A DNA stretch of 64,000 bases, from the NCBI RefSeq assembly GCF_030652775.1, contig NZ_JAUSPS010000037.1, positions 1 through 64,000 on the forward strand, written 5' to 3'. The translations under genes were made by a program, and so were the position numbers. The stretch comes from Acetobacterium sp. (GTDB taxonomy: Bacteria > Bacillota > Clostridia > Eubacteriales > Eubacteriaceae). The notes beneath the pieces were generated by a model that was not told where the DNA came from, did no database searches, and worked only from the letters and a program-made list of their open reading frames with translations. Each line of letters starts with the position of its first letter. The first letter of the stretch is position 1. Shown here one piece after another: positions 41,522 through 50,473 of this stretch.

Positions 41522-44500
41522 ATGGCTAACGTGTTTTCTTCCAAGGCTTTAGAGGCCAATCTTAATCAGACCCGGGAAACCAATACCGAAATCCCGGAGA
41601 TCCAACAATGGTTCGGCGAATTATCAAAAGAGTATTGGGGGATCCATAAACGTACCCAGGAGTTTTTAATTGAACTCAATCATAAGTATCGCAACAATCG
41701 CTATGTCATTGAGTCGCTACAGACCATTTGTCTTGGCGATATCTGGCTCTACCATGATCTGGAAGAGTCCGAAAAGGCCTTCACTGTACTGGTAGAGATG
41801 ATCCGGTCAGTGCTGCGTTCCAAATTGAAAGACAGCCAGCGGGCGCTGCTCAGCCAGGTATTGATCCGGTTTATCGATCGTCTAGCTAATCTAGACGACT
41901 ATCCCAAAGTAATAATATTTTTGTGCATCGATGTTCTCAAAGAGGACATGGCGGAGCACCAACTTCTTTATGTCAAAAACTCCGGCGTTTTCAAAATATA
42001 TTTAAATAAGGTGGCAGCGGATCCTGAATTTACCAAAACGCTGGAAGCGATCACCGCAGACCTGCTGGATCAGTGCATTGATTACTGGGATCAGACCTCC
42101 GAGGCTGATGCATGGTTTGCTTCCCGACAAAAACTTTTTCCCCATATGAAAACTGAAGATATCCAGGCCATCGGCCATGCCTATTTTGAAGATCTCAGAG
42201 CCGAGCGCCAACAAGCCACCGATTGGAGTACACTGCAGAAGCAGCCCTTTTTCAATGACATCGCCAATTATTTTCGCAGCTTCTCAGAAAAATTCCCCAC
42301 CCATTTGGAAACCATCTACTATTTATATTATCTGTTGCATTTGCCCGGAATGGCAACCCTCAACGACCATCTGATCTACGATATCAACCGGAATCTGCGC
42401 AATATCTTTGATGAACTGGATTCCCAGGATATCACGGAATTTCTCAACACCATTATGGCAGAGTTTCAGGAACTTAATGTGGAGCATGGGGGCACCGTGC
42501 TGGATTGCATACTTACCCTCGGCAAAGAAATCATTGCCACCGGGGATGCCGCCAATATTGACTATTTCACCAAAGCGTTGATCAATCTGGGCTTTAACTA
42601 TCCGGGGAAATTAAGTCTCAATGTCGACTGGCAGATTCTGATCGATTCCAACCACGTTAAAAATATCCGGGTATGGCTGGAACTAATTGAAGAAAATCCC
42701 CGAGCCATGCGCGAACTGTTAGCCGCTCTGATTGTCAACCTCAAGCTGGGCGGAATCTTTATTTCCGACACTGATCTCTTTCAGCGGGATATCACCAAAC
42801 TGCTTAACGGTGAGATCACGCCGGTTTACCGGGAAATTAAACAGCTGGCGCGAATCTTTCCGGTCTATTTTCGGGAAATCGGGGCGGAAGGTGAGCTTCG
42901 GGATGTGACAACCGCTATCGATGAGGCCTCCCGGCGCAAGGATCGGCTGATCCATTTCATGCGCAAACAGATACATATCGAAAGCAACAATACCCATATC
43001 GAGCTGGCCCGAAAAATCATCACTTACTGGTATGATGGCAACAAAGATCCGCTAAAAGAGATGATCCCTCAGGAAATCTATGAAGGTCTCGATCAGGATA
43101 GTAAATGGTTTACCCGGCCCCACGAAACGATGATCCGACTTTGCGAAGCATTACAAACACTCCCGGCCGGGTTGCTCCGTCTGGACATTGATGTGATCCG
43201 GGAGGTGTTGCACAGTTTTGGGCCTGATCAAGCGCTGGATATCAAACGGATCATTTATATTTTCAGGGCTTATTTTCTGCTATTGGAAAAGTACTCGTTT
43301 GAATTTGACGATGTCCTGGCGATGCTCAGAGGTTACAGTCCCAGCCTGACCGGGGATTTGAGCGAACTGAAACGAAGTCTGAAAAATGACGATAAGGAAG
43401 CAGCAATTCGCCAGATTTATCAGCACATGAACCATCTTAAAGCCATTATTCTGGATCCTCAACCCAGTGAAGCCACCGAAAACATTTATTACAAGCGGCA
43501 CATTGCGGCAGATATTCCCTCCATGTACGGCGAATATGTGGAACCCAAGTTTGATGCCCTGGGTTTGATGTACCGACTGGAACGGACCGTGGCCAAGCTG
43601 ATGACCCAGGTCACCCAGCCCTTTAATGCGGAGTACATTACGGCCAAAACCTTCAGGCAGATTTATCATATCTTGCTGCTTTTTAAGGATGGACTGGAGC
43701 TGGACGGCATTTACAATCAGGGGCTCAACTCTCATCTGGATATGCTTAAATTTGGGCTGGCTTCGCCCAGCTTTTCGATCCACCAGTACATCAACATTTT
43801 TCAGTTTATGGCCAACGATATCAAACAGATTATCAGCGAATACTTTTTTGATCTTTTCGAGGTCCCGATGAAGGTCATTATTCCGCAGGTTCTCGCTTCA
43901 AAGCAGGTCGAAATGGCCGGGGACAGTCGCAAATTCTATCATATGGAATCTGAAAAATTCCTGAGGGACAACCTGTCCACTGCCTTTCTAGTTCAAGATC
44001 TGGATAACTTTATCACCGATACCATCAGTGGGCTGCGCAGCATGATGAAAAATTATTCCAGCAGCTTTATTGAAAGCATGATGACCTATGACCCGGATAT
44101 TACTTTCAGCCTGCTGACTGAAAACACCGCTGAAATCGATAACCCGGTATTTTTGGGGGCTAAGGCTTATTTTCTGAAGAAACTGATCACCTACGGATTT
44201 CATGTACCACCAGGATTTGTGATCACCACTGAAGTATTCAGACATAAGGAAACCATCGAAGGCCACCCGGATATGATGCGGGACATGGATTTGCTGATTG
44301 AAAAGCATATTGCATTCATTGAAGCAATTACCGGTCAGTATTACGGAAAAGCAGACAATCCGCTATTTTTCTCGATCCGCTCGGGCTCGTCGATTTCTCT
44401 GCCGGGCGCGATGAAAACATTTTTAAACGTTGGGATGAATGACGAAATCGCCGAAGCTTACAGTAAGCGGGAGGGTTACGGTTGGACCGCCTGGGATTGT

Positions 44501-45610
44501 TACCGGCGCTTTCTCCAGAGTTGGGGGATGGCTTACGGCATTGATCGGGATGTTTTTGACCGGGTGATGCTGGAATATAAACAACAATGGGATGTGGATC
44601 TGAAAATAAACTTTAGCCCCGATCAGATGAAAACCATCGCCTGCAGCTACAAAATGGTCTTAAATGACTACGGCATCGAAATCGAAATGGATCCCTTTCA
44701 ACAACTGAAGCAGGCCATTCGCTCTGTTTTGGACTCATGGTTCTCCGAAAGTGCGGTTTACTATCGCGACCATCTGCAGATTGCCGAGGACTGGGGCACC
44801 GCCGTGGTGGTCCAGAAAATGGTGCTGGGGAACCGTTCAGCCCGCTCCGGCACCGGGGTTATTTTTACCAGCAGCCCCTTTAATGGGTGCGCCGGGATTA
44901 ATCTCTATGGTGATTTTGCCCTCTGCAGTCAGGGCGAAGATGTAGTTTCCGGACTGGTCAATACCCTGCCGATTAGTGAGTCACAAAGAAAACGGGATTA
45001 TCGCGATAGCAGTTTGTCGCTGGAATCCGGCTTTCCCAAAATCTATCAGGCTTTGATCCGTTATGCGGCACGACTGATCGAAGAATATGGTTTTGTCCAC
45101 CAGGAAATTGAATTTACCTTTGAATCCGACAATCCGGAAGATTTATATATTCTTCAGACCCGGAATCAGAACCTGAAAAAACAGACCTCTTTTGCCAGCT
45201 TTCTGCCGGCACCCCATGAAATGGAACTGGTCGGTCATGGCATCGGCATGAGCAGCGCTGTGCTCTCAGGACTGTTGGCCTTTGATATGGCGGATATGGA
45301 GGGTTTAAAACGAAACTGTCCCGAGGCTAAAATTATTTTGGTCCGGCCGGATACCGTGCCGGATGATATTCCCCTGATCTTTGTCTGCGATGGCCTGATT
45401 ACGGCCAAGGGCGGGGTCACCTCCCACGCCGCAGTGGCAGCCGCCAGCGTCGGCAAGGTTTGTATCGTTAAATGTAAGGGTCTGGTAGTGAATGATTCAA
45501 CCAAAGAATGCACCATCAATGGCCATCGTTTTAAATCCGGCGATCCCATCTCCATCGACGGTGGGCTGGGGAATATTTATAAAGGGAATTATGAGATTGG
45601 TGAGATCTAG
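41522..45610 (+). CDS. dikinase-like protein: large helical N-domain, PPDK-type ATP-grasp, phosphohistidine domain, no PEP barrel
   Basis: A 1362-residue protein. Residues about 1-860 are an acidic, mostly helical region with no recognised domain. Residues about 870-1235 match the PPDK/PEP-synthase nucleotide-binding domain: NPVFLGAKAYFLKKLITYGF, VPPGFVITTEVF, FFSIRSGSSISLPGAMKTFL and EIEFTFESDNPEDLYILQTR. Residues about 1255-1355 are the swivelling phosphohistidine domain, with the catalytic histidine in KGGVTSHAAVAAASVG (near residue 1302). It stops there, without the C-terminal PEP-binding barrel. It thus resembles water/drug dikinases that transfer a phosphate to another acceptor. The acceptor is unknown; the upstream signalling and transport genes are the only context. 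Confidence 0.82.
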   Translation: MANVFSSKALEANLNQTRETNTEIPEIQQWFGELSKEYWGIHKRTQEFLIELNHKYRNNRYVIESLQTICLGDIWLYHDLEESEKAFTVLVEMIRSVLRSKLKDSQRALLSQVLIRFIDRLANLDDYPKVIIFLCIDVLKEDMAEHQLLYVKNSGVFKIYLNKVAADPEFTKTLEAITADLLDQCIDYWDQTSEADAWFASRQKLFPHMKTEDIQAIGHAYFEDLRAERQQATDWSTLQKQPFFNDIANYFRSFSEKFPTHLETIYYLYYLLHLPGMATLNDHLIYDINRNLRNIFDELDSQDITEFLNTIMAEFQELNVEHGGTVLDCILTLGKEIIATGDAANIDYFTKALINLGFNYPGKLSLNVDWQILIDSNHVKNIRVWLELIEENPRAMRELLAALIVNLKLGGIFISDTDLFQRDITKLLNGEITPVYREIKQLARIFPVYFREIGAEGELRDVTTAIDEASRRKDRLIHFMRKQIHIESNNTHIELARKIITYWYDGNKDPLKEMIPQEIYEGLDQDSKWFTRPHETMIRLCEALQTLPAGLLRLDIDVIREVLHSFGPDQALDIKRIIYIFRAYFLLLEKYSFEFDDVLAMLRGYSPSLTGDLSELKRSLKNDDKEAAIRQIYQHMNHLKAIILDPQPSEATENIYYKRHIAADIPSMYGEYVEPKFDALGLMYRLERTVAKLMTQVTQPFNAEYITAKTFRQIYHILLLFKDGLELDGIYNQGLNSHLDMLKFGLASPSFSIHQYINIFQFMANDIKQIISEYFFDLFEVPMKVIIPQVLASKQVEMAGDSRKFYHMESEKFLRDNLSTAFLVQDLDNFITDTISGLRSMMKNYSSSFIESMMTYDPDITFSLLTENTAEIDNPVFLGAKAYFLKKLITYGFHVPPGFVITTEVFRHKETIEGHPDMMRDMDLLIEKHIAFIEAITGQYYGKADNPLFFSIRSGSSISLPGAMKTFLNVGMNDEIAEAYSKREGYGWTAWDCYRRFLQSWGMAYGIDRDVFDRVMLEYKQQWDVDLKINFSPDQMKTIACSYKMVLNDYGIEIEMDPFQQLKQAIRSVLDSWFSESAVYYRDHLQIAEDWGTAVVVQKMVLGNRSARSGTGVIFTSSPFNGCAGINLYGDFALCSQGEDVVSGLVNTLPISESQRKRDYRDSSLSLESGFPKIYQALIRYAARLIEEYGFVHQEIEFTFESDNPEDLYILQTRNQNLKKQTSFASFLPAPHEMELVGHGIGMSSAVLSGLLAFDMADMEGLKRNCPEAKIILVRPDTVPDDIPLIFVCDGLITAKGGVTSHAAVAAASVGKVCIVKCKGLVVNDSTKECTINGHRFKSGDPISIDGGLGNIYKGNYEIGEI

Positions 45611-45641
45611 GGATGGGAGTTAGTTTAAGAATAGATTACGG

Positions 45642-45695
45642 TATAACGAAAACGAATACGATTTAGTGCGATAGTTATCGTTATATCGAAAACGA
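45642..45695. promoter_or_regulatory. repeated TATAxCGAAAACGA motifs upstream of XRE gene
   Basis: TATAACGAAAACGA (45642-45655) and TATATCGAAAACGA (45682-45695) are exactly 40 bp apart. A related inverted half-site (GTTATCGTTATA) lies between them at about 45674-45685. They may bind the XRE regulator encoded 136 bp downstream. Confidence 0.4.
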
Positions 45696-45830
45696 TCAAT
45701 AGAAATAATTGCGAGTTCTTTTAACGGCAGCGGGTTTGATCGTGACAGCAGAAACTGCCGAAACTCTACGGAGCGTTGATTGAATAATTTCCATCGATCC
45801 GTTACTATAGTTCATATGGAGGTAAGATAA

Positions 45831-46433
45831 TTGGATTGTAATAAGGTAGGCGTATTACTGAAGGCGTTACGAAAAGAAAAGGCGATGACTCAAAAACAGG
45901 TTGCCGATCAGATGCACATCAGTGATAAAACCATCTCCAAATGGGAGCGCGGCCTGGGTTGCCCAGATGTATCTCTACTGGGAGAGCTGTCGGAACTATT
46001 TGAGGTGAATATTGAAAAAATACTTTTAGGAGATCTGGAACTGAATGATATGGAAACTGGAAATTTGAAACGAATAAAATTTTATGTTTGTCCCAACTGC
46101 GGCAATGTGATCAGCACGACTGGGGATGCGGAGCTTTCCTGCTGTGGTCGCAAACTGGCCCCACTGGTGGCAAAACCAGCAGATGAAAAACACATGGCAA
46201 CTATCCAGGATGATGATGGCGAATATTATATCACCTTTGATCACGAAATGACTAAGGCTCATTCTATTGCCTTTGTGGCCTATGTGTCGACTGATCGGTC
46301 CTTGTTTATCCGGCTGTATCCCGAGCAAACCGCAGCAGTGCGTCTGCCTAAAATGAGCGGCGGCAAGCTGGGCAAAAAGTTTGGCAGCAAACTGTACTAT
46401 TATTGCAGCAAAGATGGTCTTTGGGTACTGTAA
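45831..46433 (+). CDS. XRE-family regulator fused to desulfoferrodoxin-like domain
   Basis: A 200-residue protein with a TTG start behind ATGGAGGTAAGATAA. Residues about 5-65 are a Cro/CI-type HTH (LLKALRKEKAMTQKQVADQM, HISDKTISKWERGLGCPDVS). Residues about 80-200 resemble desulfoferrodoxin/neelaredoxin: FYVCPNCGNVISTTGDAELSCC is the rubredoxin-like cysteine site, EKHMATIQDDDGEYYITFDH and MTKAHSIAFVAYVSTD carry the histidines, and YYYCSKDGLW closes it. This combination is known in Clostridia and suggests an iron-bound redox or superoxide sensor. Repeats upstream suggest autoregulation. Confidence 0.82.
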   Translation: MDCNKVGVLLKALRKEKAMTQKQVADQMHISDKTISKWERGLGCPDVSLLGELSELFEVNIEKILLGDLELNDMETGNLKRIKFYVCPNCGNVISTTGDAELSCCGRKLAPLVAKPADEKHMATIQDDDGEYYITFDHEMTKAHSIAFVAYVSTDRSLFIRLYPEQTAAVRLPKMSGGKLGKKFGSKLYYYCSKDGLWVL

Positions 46434-46484
46434 GAAAAATAAGTACTAAGATAAAGAAATTCAGAGATAAGGAAGAGCTAAAAA

Positions 46485-47147
46485 ATGAACACGCAATTAC
46501 ATTCCATAGACTTTGATAGCTGGGAGCGGAGACAATACTTTTATTATTTTACCGAAATGCTGCCCACCGGCTTTAACCTGAATGTGGAGATCGACATTAC
46601 CGAGACCTATCAAAAGACTAAAGCAGCAGGTAAAAAGTTTTTTCCGGCCTATCTCTATCTGGCCGCAAAACTGATAACCGAGCAGCCGGAATTTCGAGTC
46701 GCAAGAACAGAGGATAAATTGGGTTATTACGAGGTCTTGCACCCATCTTATGCCTGTTTTCACGAGGACGATAAAACCATGTCACATCTGTGGACAGAGT
46801 ATGCCCCGGATTTTGAAAGCTTTTATCAGAACTACCTGAATGATCAGGAACACTATTCCGAAAACCACGGGATTCTGGCAAAACCGGAGCTGCCACCGCC
46901 CAATAGTTTTATGGTTGGGATGCTGCCGTGGACACAGTTTACCAGTTACTCACCGATACCTTATAGCAAAGCGGATTATTATTTTCCGATCTTGCAGGCG
47001 GGCAGGTTTTTTGAAAAAAACGGCCGAAAAATGATGCCCTTTTCGATCACCGTTCACCACGCCGTTGCTGATGGCTATCATGTGGGCTTATTTTTAGAAA
47101 AATTTCAGGAGAGTATGAATCATCCCGACCAATGGATCAGGTTATGA
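46485..47147 (+). CDS. chloramphenicol acetyltransferase-type (CatA) protein
   Basis: A 220-residue CAT-fold trimeric acetyltransferase. The start (LHSIDFDSWERRQYFYYF) matches CAT, whose usual start is FxxIDxxxWxRxxxF. The catalytic motif is SITVHHAVADGYHVGLF (HHxxxDG, catalytic histidine near residue 189). The length equals authentic CAT enzymes. The acceptor may be chloramphenicol or another hydroxyl compound; type-A CAT-like proteins of unknown substrate are common in Clostridia, so resistance is not proven. It follows the XRE gene by 51 bp and ends in a strong terminator. Confidence 0.85.
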   Translation: MNTQLHSIDFDSWERRQYFYYFTEMLPTGFNLNVEIDITETYQKTKAAGKKFFPAYLYLAAKLITEQPEFRVARTEDKLGYYEVLHPSYACFHEDDKTMSHLWTEYAPDFESFYQNYLNDQEHYSENHGILAKPELPPPNSFMVGMLPWTQFTSYSPIPYSKADYYFPILQAGRFFEKNGRKMMPFSITVHHAVADGYHVGLFLEKFQESMNHPDQWIRL

Positions 47148-47171
47148 CGAAAGTCATAACCTGATCTTTTT
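47135..47171 (+). terminator. strong intrinsic terminator after CatA-type gene
   Basis: GATCAGGTTATGAC (47135-47148) pairs perfectly with GTCATAACCTGATC (47153-47166) across GAAA, followed by T. It overlaps the stop codon. A near-copy of its core occurs at 50329-50352. Confidence 0.9.
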
Positions 47172-47309
47172 ATTATGAAACACATGAAAGTTTTCACAAG
47201 ATAATGTGAAATCACCTAAAAATCATATGATTAAAAAAGAGTGATTTTCGTCTGAGTTACGACTGCCTTTTAAGAAGCTAATTTATGCTTCATAAAAGGA
47301 GGTAATCCA

Positions 47310-48170
47310 TTGGGTACACATGTTTTATGTTTAGAACATATAAGAAAGGATTTTGGAAAAACAAAAGTTCTCAGTAATGTTAATTTTACAATTGAAAAAG
47401 GTGCCGTATACGGCTTGGTTGGTCAAAACGGCGCAGGGAAAACAACGCTACTACGTTTGATCACTGGGTTGATGAAACCGACGGATGGGCGCATTTCACT
47501 TCACACAGAAACGTCATATCTTGGTTACATGCCACAAAGCTGTCGATTTGATGATGGGCAAACTGTTGCAGCTACTGTTTCGTTTTTTTCGGCACTTAGA
47601 AAAACAGAAGCCGGCGAAGGACTTCGGCTCTGTGAAAAGATTGGCTTGGATACGGCCAAAAAGGTAAAGCATCTTTCACCGGGGCAACAAAAGAAATTAC
47701 AAATGGTGATTGCTATGATTGGGGATCCCGACTTATATATTTTAGATGAGCCAACGGCAGGACTAGATCCAAGTGCCACCTATGAAATGGGTAAGCTCAT
47801 AAAAGAAATTCATGACTGCGGCAAGAGCATCGTTATTTCTTCACATATTCTGCAGGATATGGACACGGTTTGTACCAATATCACCATTATGGAAAACGGA
47901 AAGCTGATCTATAATCAGGAACTGGAAAGTTGTTATATTATAAAGACCAGTCCCATTGAAGATGAGGTGTTTCAAAGTTTGACAGCTCAGTATGTGTTGA
48001 ATGCGAGTGAAGATCGCATGACAGTCCATGTAAAAACAGATAAAAAAGGGGTAGCAGAATTGATTAAAATACTCACCTTCCATTCCGTTGATGTATTTGA
48101 AGTATCGCTCTCCAAAGTCAAAAATGTCATACGTGAACAGCTGCATCTGGGAGAAGAGGAGGTATCGTGA
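47310..48170 (+). CDS. ABC transporter ATP-binding protein
   Basis: A 286-residue ATPase with a TTG start behind AAAGGAGGTAATCCA. Walker A is VGQNGAGKTT, the signature is LSPGQQKKL (a Q-K variant), Walker B is LYILDEPTAGLDP and the switch histidine is in VISSHIL. The C-terminal 80 residues are an extension typical of export ATPases of the CcmA/bacitracin type. It overlaps the permease gene (TGATG). Base composition appears more AT-rich than neighbours by eye. With only one permease it forms a two-gene exporter of unknown substrate. Confidence 0.9.
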   Translation: MGTHVLCLEHIRKDFGKTKVLSNVNFTIEKGAVYGLVGQNGAGKTTLLRLITGLMKPTDGRISLHTETSYLGYMPQSCRFDDGQTVAATVSFFSALRKTEAGEGLRLCEKIGLDTAKKVKHLSPGQQKKLQMVIAMIGDPDLYILDEPTAGLDPSATYEMGKLIKEIHDCGKSIVISSHILQDMDTVCTNITIMENGKLIYNQELESCYIIKTSPIEDEVFQSLTAQYVLNASEDRMTVHVKTDKKGVAELIKILTFHSVDVFEVSLSKVKNVIREQLHLGEEEVS

Positions 48171-48946
48171 TGAATCATACAATTTTTTTATTGACTCGCC
48201 GTGATATCAAACGCACATTGAGTTTGAGGACGTTTGTTATTTGGATAGTACTGGCAGCCATCACCGTATTTTTCTTTTTTACCACCAATGGATACCATGA
48301 GCTGGTGGAGACCAATCACGTTGAATTTATGGCAGTGTTCCTGGCGCAAATCATTTTTGGAGCGTGGGCAGTAATGTCGGTATACTTTGATTTAATCTCG
48401 GCGGACCGGGAGCATAATGTTTTAGACTGTATCTTGTGTTCAGGCGTCACAAAAGGTCAGGTTTTTAGTGCAAAACTGATCACGATGGTAGTCAATTCTT
48501 TATTATTGTCATTTGTATATCTTGCCCCAATTACCGTGGTTATTGGTCTGTTAAGTGACATGGGCGTTGCGTTAACAGTGGCTAAATATTTCCTCCCGTT
48601 ATGGGGATACATTATGGTATTTGCATCAATGGGCATTATGATATCGGTATTGGCACGTTCTTCTAAGGCGGCGATGATCTGGAGTATGGCGAGTGGATTA
48701 GTTCTGATGCCACGTTTTTTTGAAATGATTGCGAGTGGAATAGGGAATGCACTAAATCTTTCGGAAGAAGTCATTGATAAGATCAGTTTAATTTCTCCTG
48801 GGATTATGATGGAGACACTTTCAAAACCCCAAAATACCGAAAGTTGGATGATCGCCATTACTGGATTCACCAGTGCAGTTATTATGATGATGACAATCGC
48901 CTATTTTACCTTTAAAAGTCAAGATGAGTATAATTACGGAGAATAA
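48170..48946 (+). CDS. ABC transporter permease (ABC-2 type)
   Basis: A 258-residue membrane protein with about six TM segments (about residues 20-40, 55-77, 105-130, 140-165, 170-190, 230-250). SVYFDLISADREHNVLDCILCSGVTKGQVFSAKL (SADREHNVLD, then VTKGQVFSAKL) is the typical intracellular loop of ABC-2 permeases. The ATG at 48170 overlaps the ATPase stop and has GAGGAGGTATC upstream. Its partner is the ATPase encoded before it. The cargo is not indicated. A divergent-facing HxlR gene follows. Confidence 0.85.
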   Translation: MNHTIFLLTRRDIKRTLSLRTFVIWIVLAAITVFFFFTTNGYHELVETNHVEFMAVFLAQIIFGAWAVMSVYFDLISADREHNVLDCILCSGVTKGQVFSAKLITMVVNSLLLSFVYLAPITVVIGLLSDMGVALTVAKYFLPLWGYIMVFASMGIMISVLARSSKAAMIWSMASGLVLMPRFFEMIASGIGNALNLSEEVIDKISLISPGIMMETLSKPQNTESWMIAITGFTSAVIMMMTIAYFTFKSQDEYNYGE

Positions 48947-48998
48947 AAAAAGCCTAATCGGTTCCGGCGCTTATTATGTGGATAGAGTAAGACCTATC

Positions 48999-49331
48999 TT
49001 AATTTGTGCTCCGATGATTTCGCCCCCAATCGCACATGGCAACAACCAGGGGGATCAGACTTTCACCTTTTTCGGTAAGGGAGTATTCCACCTTGGGGGG
49101 CACCTGAGGGTATTCTTTTCGCAAAATGATGGTTTCATTTTCCAGTTCTTTTAGTTGGGAACTTAGCATTTTATGGGTGATCCCATCGATGTTCTTTTTT
49201 AAAATACCATACCGGACGGTTCCCATGCAGGAAAGCAGATAAATAATTTTCAATTTCCATTTTCCACTGACAATCGACAAAGTATATTCAAAGGGTTCTC
49301 TATTGGTAACAAAACAGATTTCTTTTGGCAT
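48999..49331 (-). CDS. HxlR-family transcriptional regulator
   Basis: A 110-residue winged-helix regulator. NREPFEYTLSIVSGKWKLKIIYLL opens the HxlR domain (SIVSGKWKLKIIYLL), with RYGILKKNIDGITHKMLSSQLKELE as the recognition part and RKEYPQVPPKVEYSLTEKGESL as the wing. The first cysteine (ICFVTN, residue about 9 region) lies where HypR-type redox regulators keep theirs. I choose the ATG at 49331; GTG at 49340 is also possible. It is divergent from the amidohydrolase gene, with an inverted repeat between them. Confidence 0.88.
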   Translation of the reverse strand: MPKEICFVTNREPFEYTLSIVSGKWKLKIIYLLSCMGTVRYGILKKNIDGITHKMLSSQLKELENETIILRKEYPQVPPKVEYSLTEKGESLIPLVVAMCDWGRNHRSTN

Positions 49332-49352
49332 CGTCAACACTTTCCTTTTCGT

Positions 49353-49379
49353 TAGTATGTTACATAAAAGTGCATACTA
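49353..49379. promoter_or_regulatory. inverted repeat between HxlR and amidohydrolase genes
   Basis: TAGTATG (49353-49359) and CATACTA (49373-49379) with a 13-bp spacer. HxlR-type regulators bind such spaced dyads, so this is the candidate operator for both divergent genes. Confidence 0.5.
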
Positions 49380-49470
49380 TTTTTATTTACTAAACTCATT
49401 ATAATAAAAGAGAGAGAAGAACTCAATCTAATAAGTATATTTGAGTAAAAGAAAGAAGAGGAACGTAATA

Positions 49471-50262
49471 ATGATTATTGATGGACATTCCCATGTGACC
49501 TTACCGGTTGAAATGCATATAAAAGATATGGATGCAGCCGGAATTGATAAAACAATTCTGTTTTCAACATCATTTCATCCGGAAATGGCTGAAAATGCCC
49601 AGGAAGTAAAAGTGGCCATGGCGTATCTGGGAGATTTGCTGGCGGGGAAAAAGGGCTCCATGACTGAGGTAAGAGAACAATCAATTGCTGAATTGATGGC
49701 AGTGATTAATCAGTATCCCACCCGCTATATGGGGTTTGGAGCGGTGCCGCCAGGATTGGATTATGACACCACAATGGCGTATGTGGAAAGAAATATCAAA
49801 AGAAACCAGTTAAGGGGGATGGGCGAATTCACCCCCGGCGCGGGTCAGGTTCAGCTTCTGGAAAATATCTTTAAAGCATCAAGTGAGTTTGGGAATCTGC
49901 CCATCTGGATTCATGCTTTTTTCCCATTGGCATTACAGGACATCAGAGAGATTTCAGAGTATGCCAGGCAATACCCACGCAGCCCCATTATTCTAGGGCA
50001 TTTAGGTGGGTGCAACTGGCTGGAAACCATGGATTTGGTCAAGGAACTACCGAATTTATACCTGGACACATCGGCCTACTACTCCACCTTTGTTCTGGGG
50101 ATTGTTATCAATGAGTTGCCGGAAAAGTGCATCTTTGGGGTGGATCGACCCTTTGGAGATCTGGCATTATCACAAGAAGCGATCTTAAAGGTAGCGAAAA
50201 CACCCGCGATTGCAGCGGCTGTTTTGGGTGGAAATATAATGAGGTTGCTTGATATAAAATAA
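49471..50262 (+). CDS. amidohydrolase family protein (Amidohydro_2)
   Basis: A 263-residue protein. The ATG at 49471 has AGAGGAACGTAATA upstream; a TTG 30 bases earlier has no site. The metal-binding start is MIIDGHSHV (HxH), then FSTSFHPEMA, GMGEFTPG, WIHAFF, ILGHLGG and YLDTSAY, and the final GVDRPFGD, as in the ACMSD/gamma-resorcylate decarboxylase superfamily. It may be a hydrolase or a decarboxylase acting on an aromatic or cyclic amide. It is divergent from HxlR and probably its target. Confidence 0.85.
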   Translation: MIIDGHSHVTLPVEMHIKDMDAAGIDKTILFSTSFHPEMAENAQEVKVAMAYLGDLLAGKKGSMTEVREQSIAELMAVINQYPTRYMGFGAVPPGLDYDTTMAYVERNIKRNQLRGMGEFTPGAGQVQLLENIFKASSEFGNLPIWIHAFFPLALQDIREISEYARQYPRSPIILGHLGGCNWLETMDLVKELPNLYLDTSAYYSTFVLGIVINELPEKCIFGVDRPFGDLALSQEAILKVAKTPAIAAAVLGGNIMRLLDIK

Positions 50263-50328
50263 CCATCAACGTTACTTCGATTCGTGTTGCACCCTGTCGA
50301 CTATTGAAATCGGAGCGGGTAAAAAACG

Positions 50329-50362
50329 AGGTTATGACGAAAGTCATAGCCTTTTATTTCTT
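50329..50362 (+). terminator. intrinsic terminator, near-copy of that at 47135
   Basis: AGGTTATGAC-GAAA-GTCATAGCCT (50329-50352) matches 47139-47162 at 23 of 24 bases, followed by TTTATTTCTTTTT. It ends the amidohydrolase transcript. Confidence 0.8.
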
Positions 50363-50473
50363 TTTGCACTGTGTTAAAAACAATCAAAATGATATCTTAA
50401 GGATAGACAATCCGTGATAGCGGATTTATGAGTAGAGTAGATTAAAAAGTGTGATAAAGAAAGGACGTTAATA

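Noticed and set aside
43280-43783. 167-codon antisense frame inside the dikinase-like gene
   Set aside because: It lies wholly within a gene with clear domains and has no start signals.
46485-47147. Calling the CAT-type gene a chloramphenicol resistance determinant
   Set aside because: The catalytic motif is present, but many Clostridial CAT homologues have unknown acceptors; activity cannot be read from sequence.
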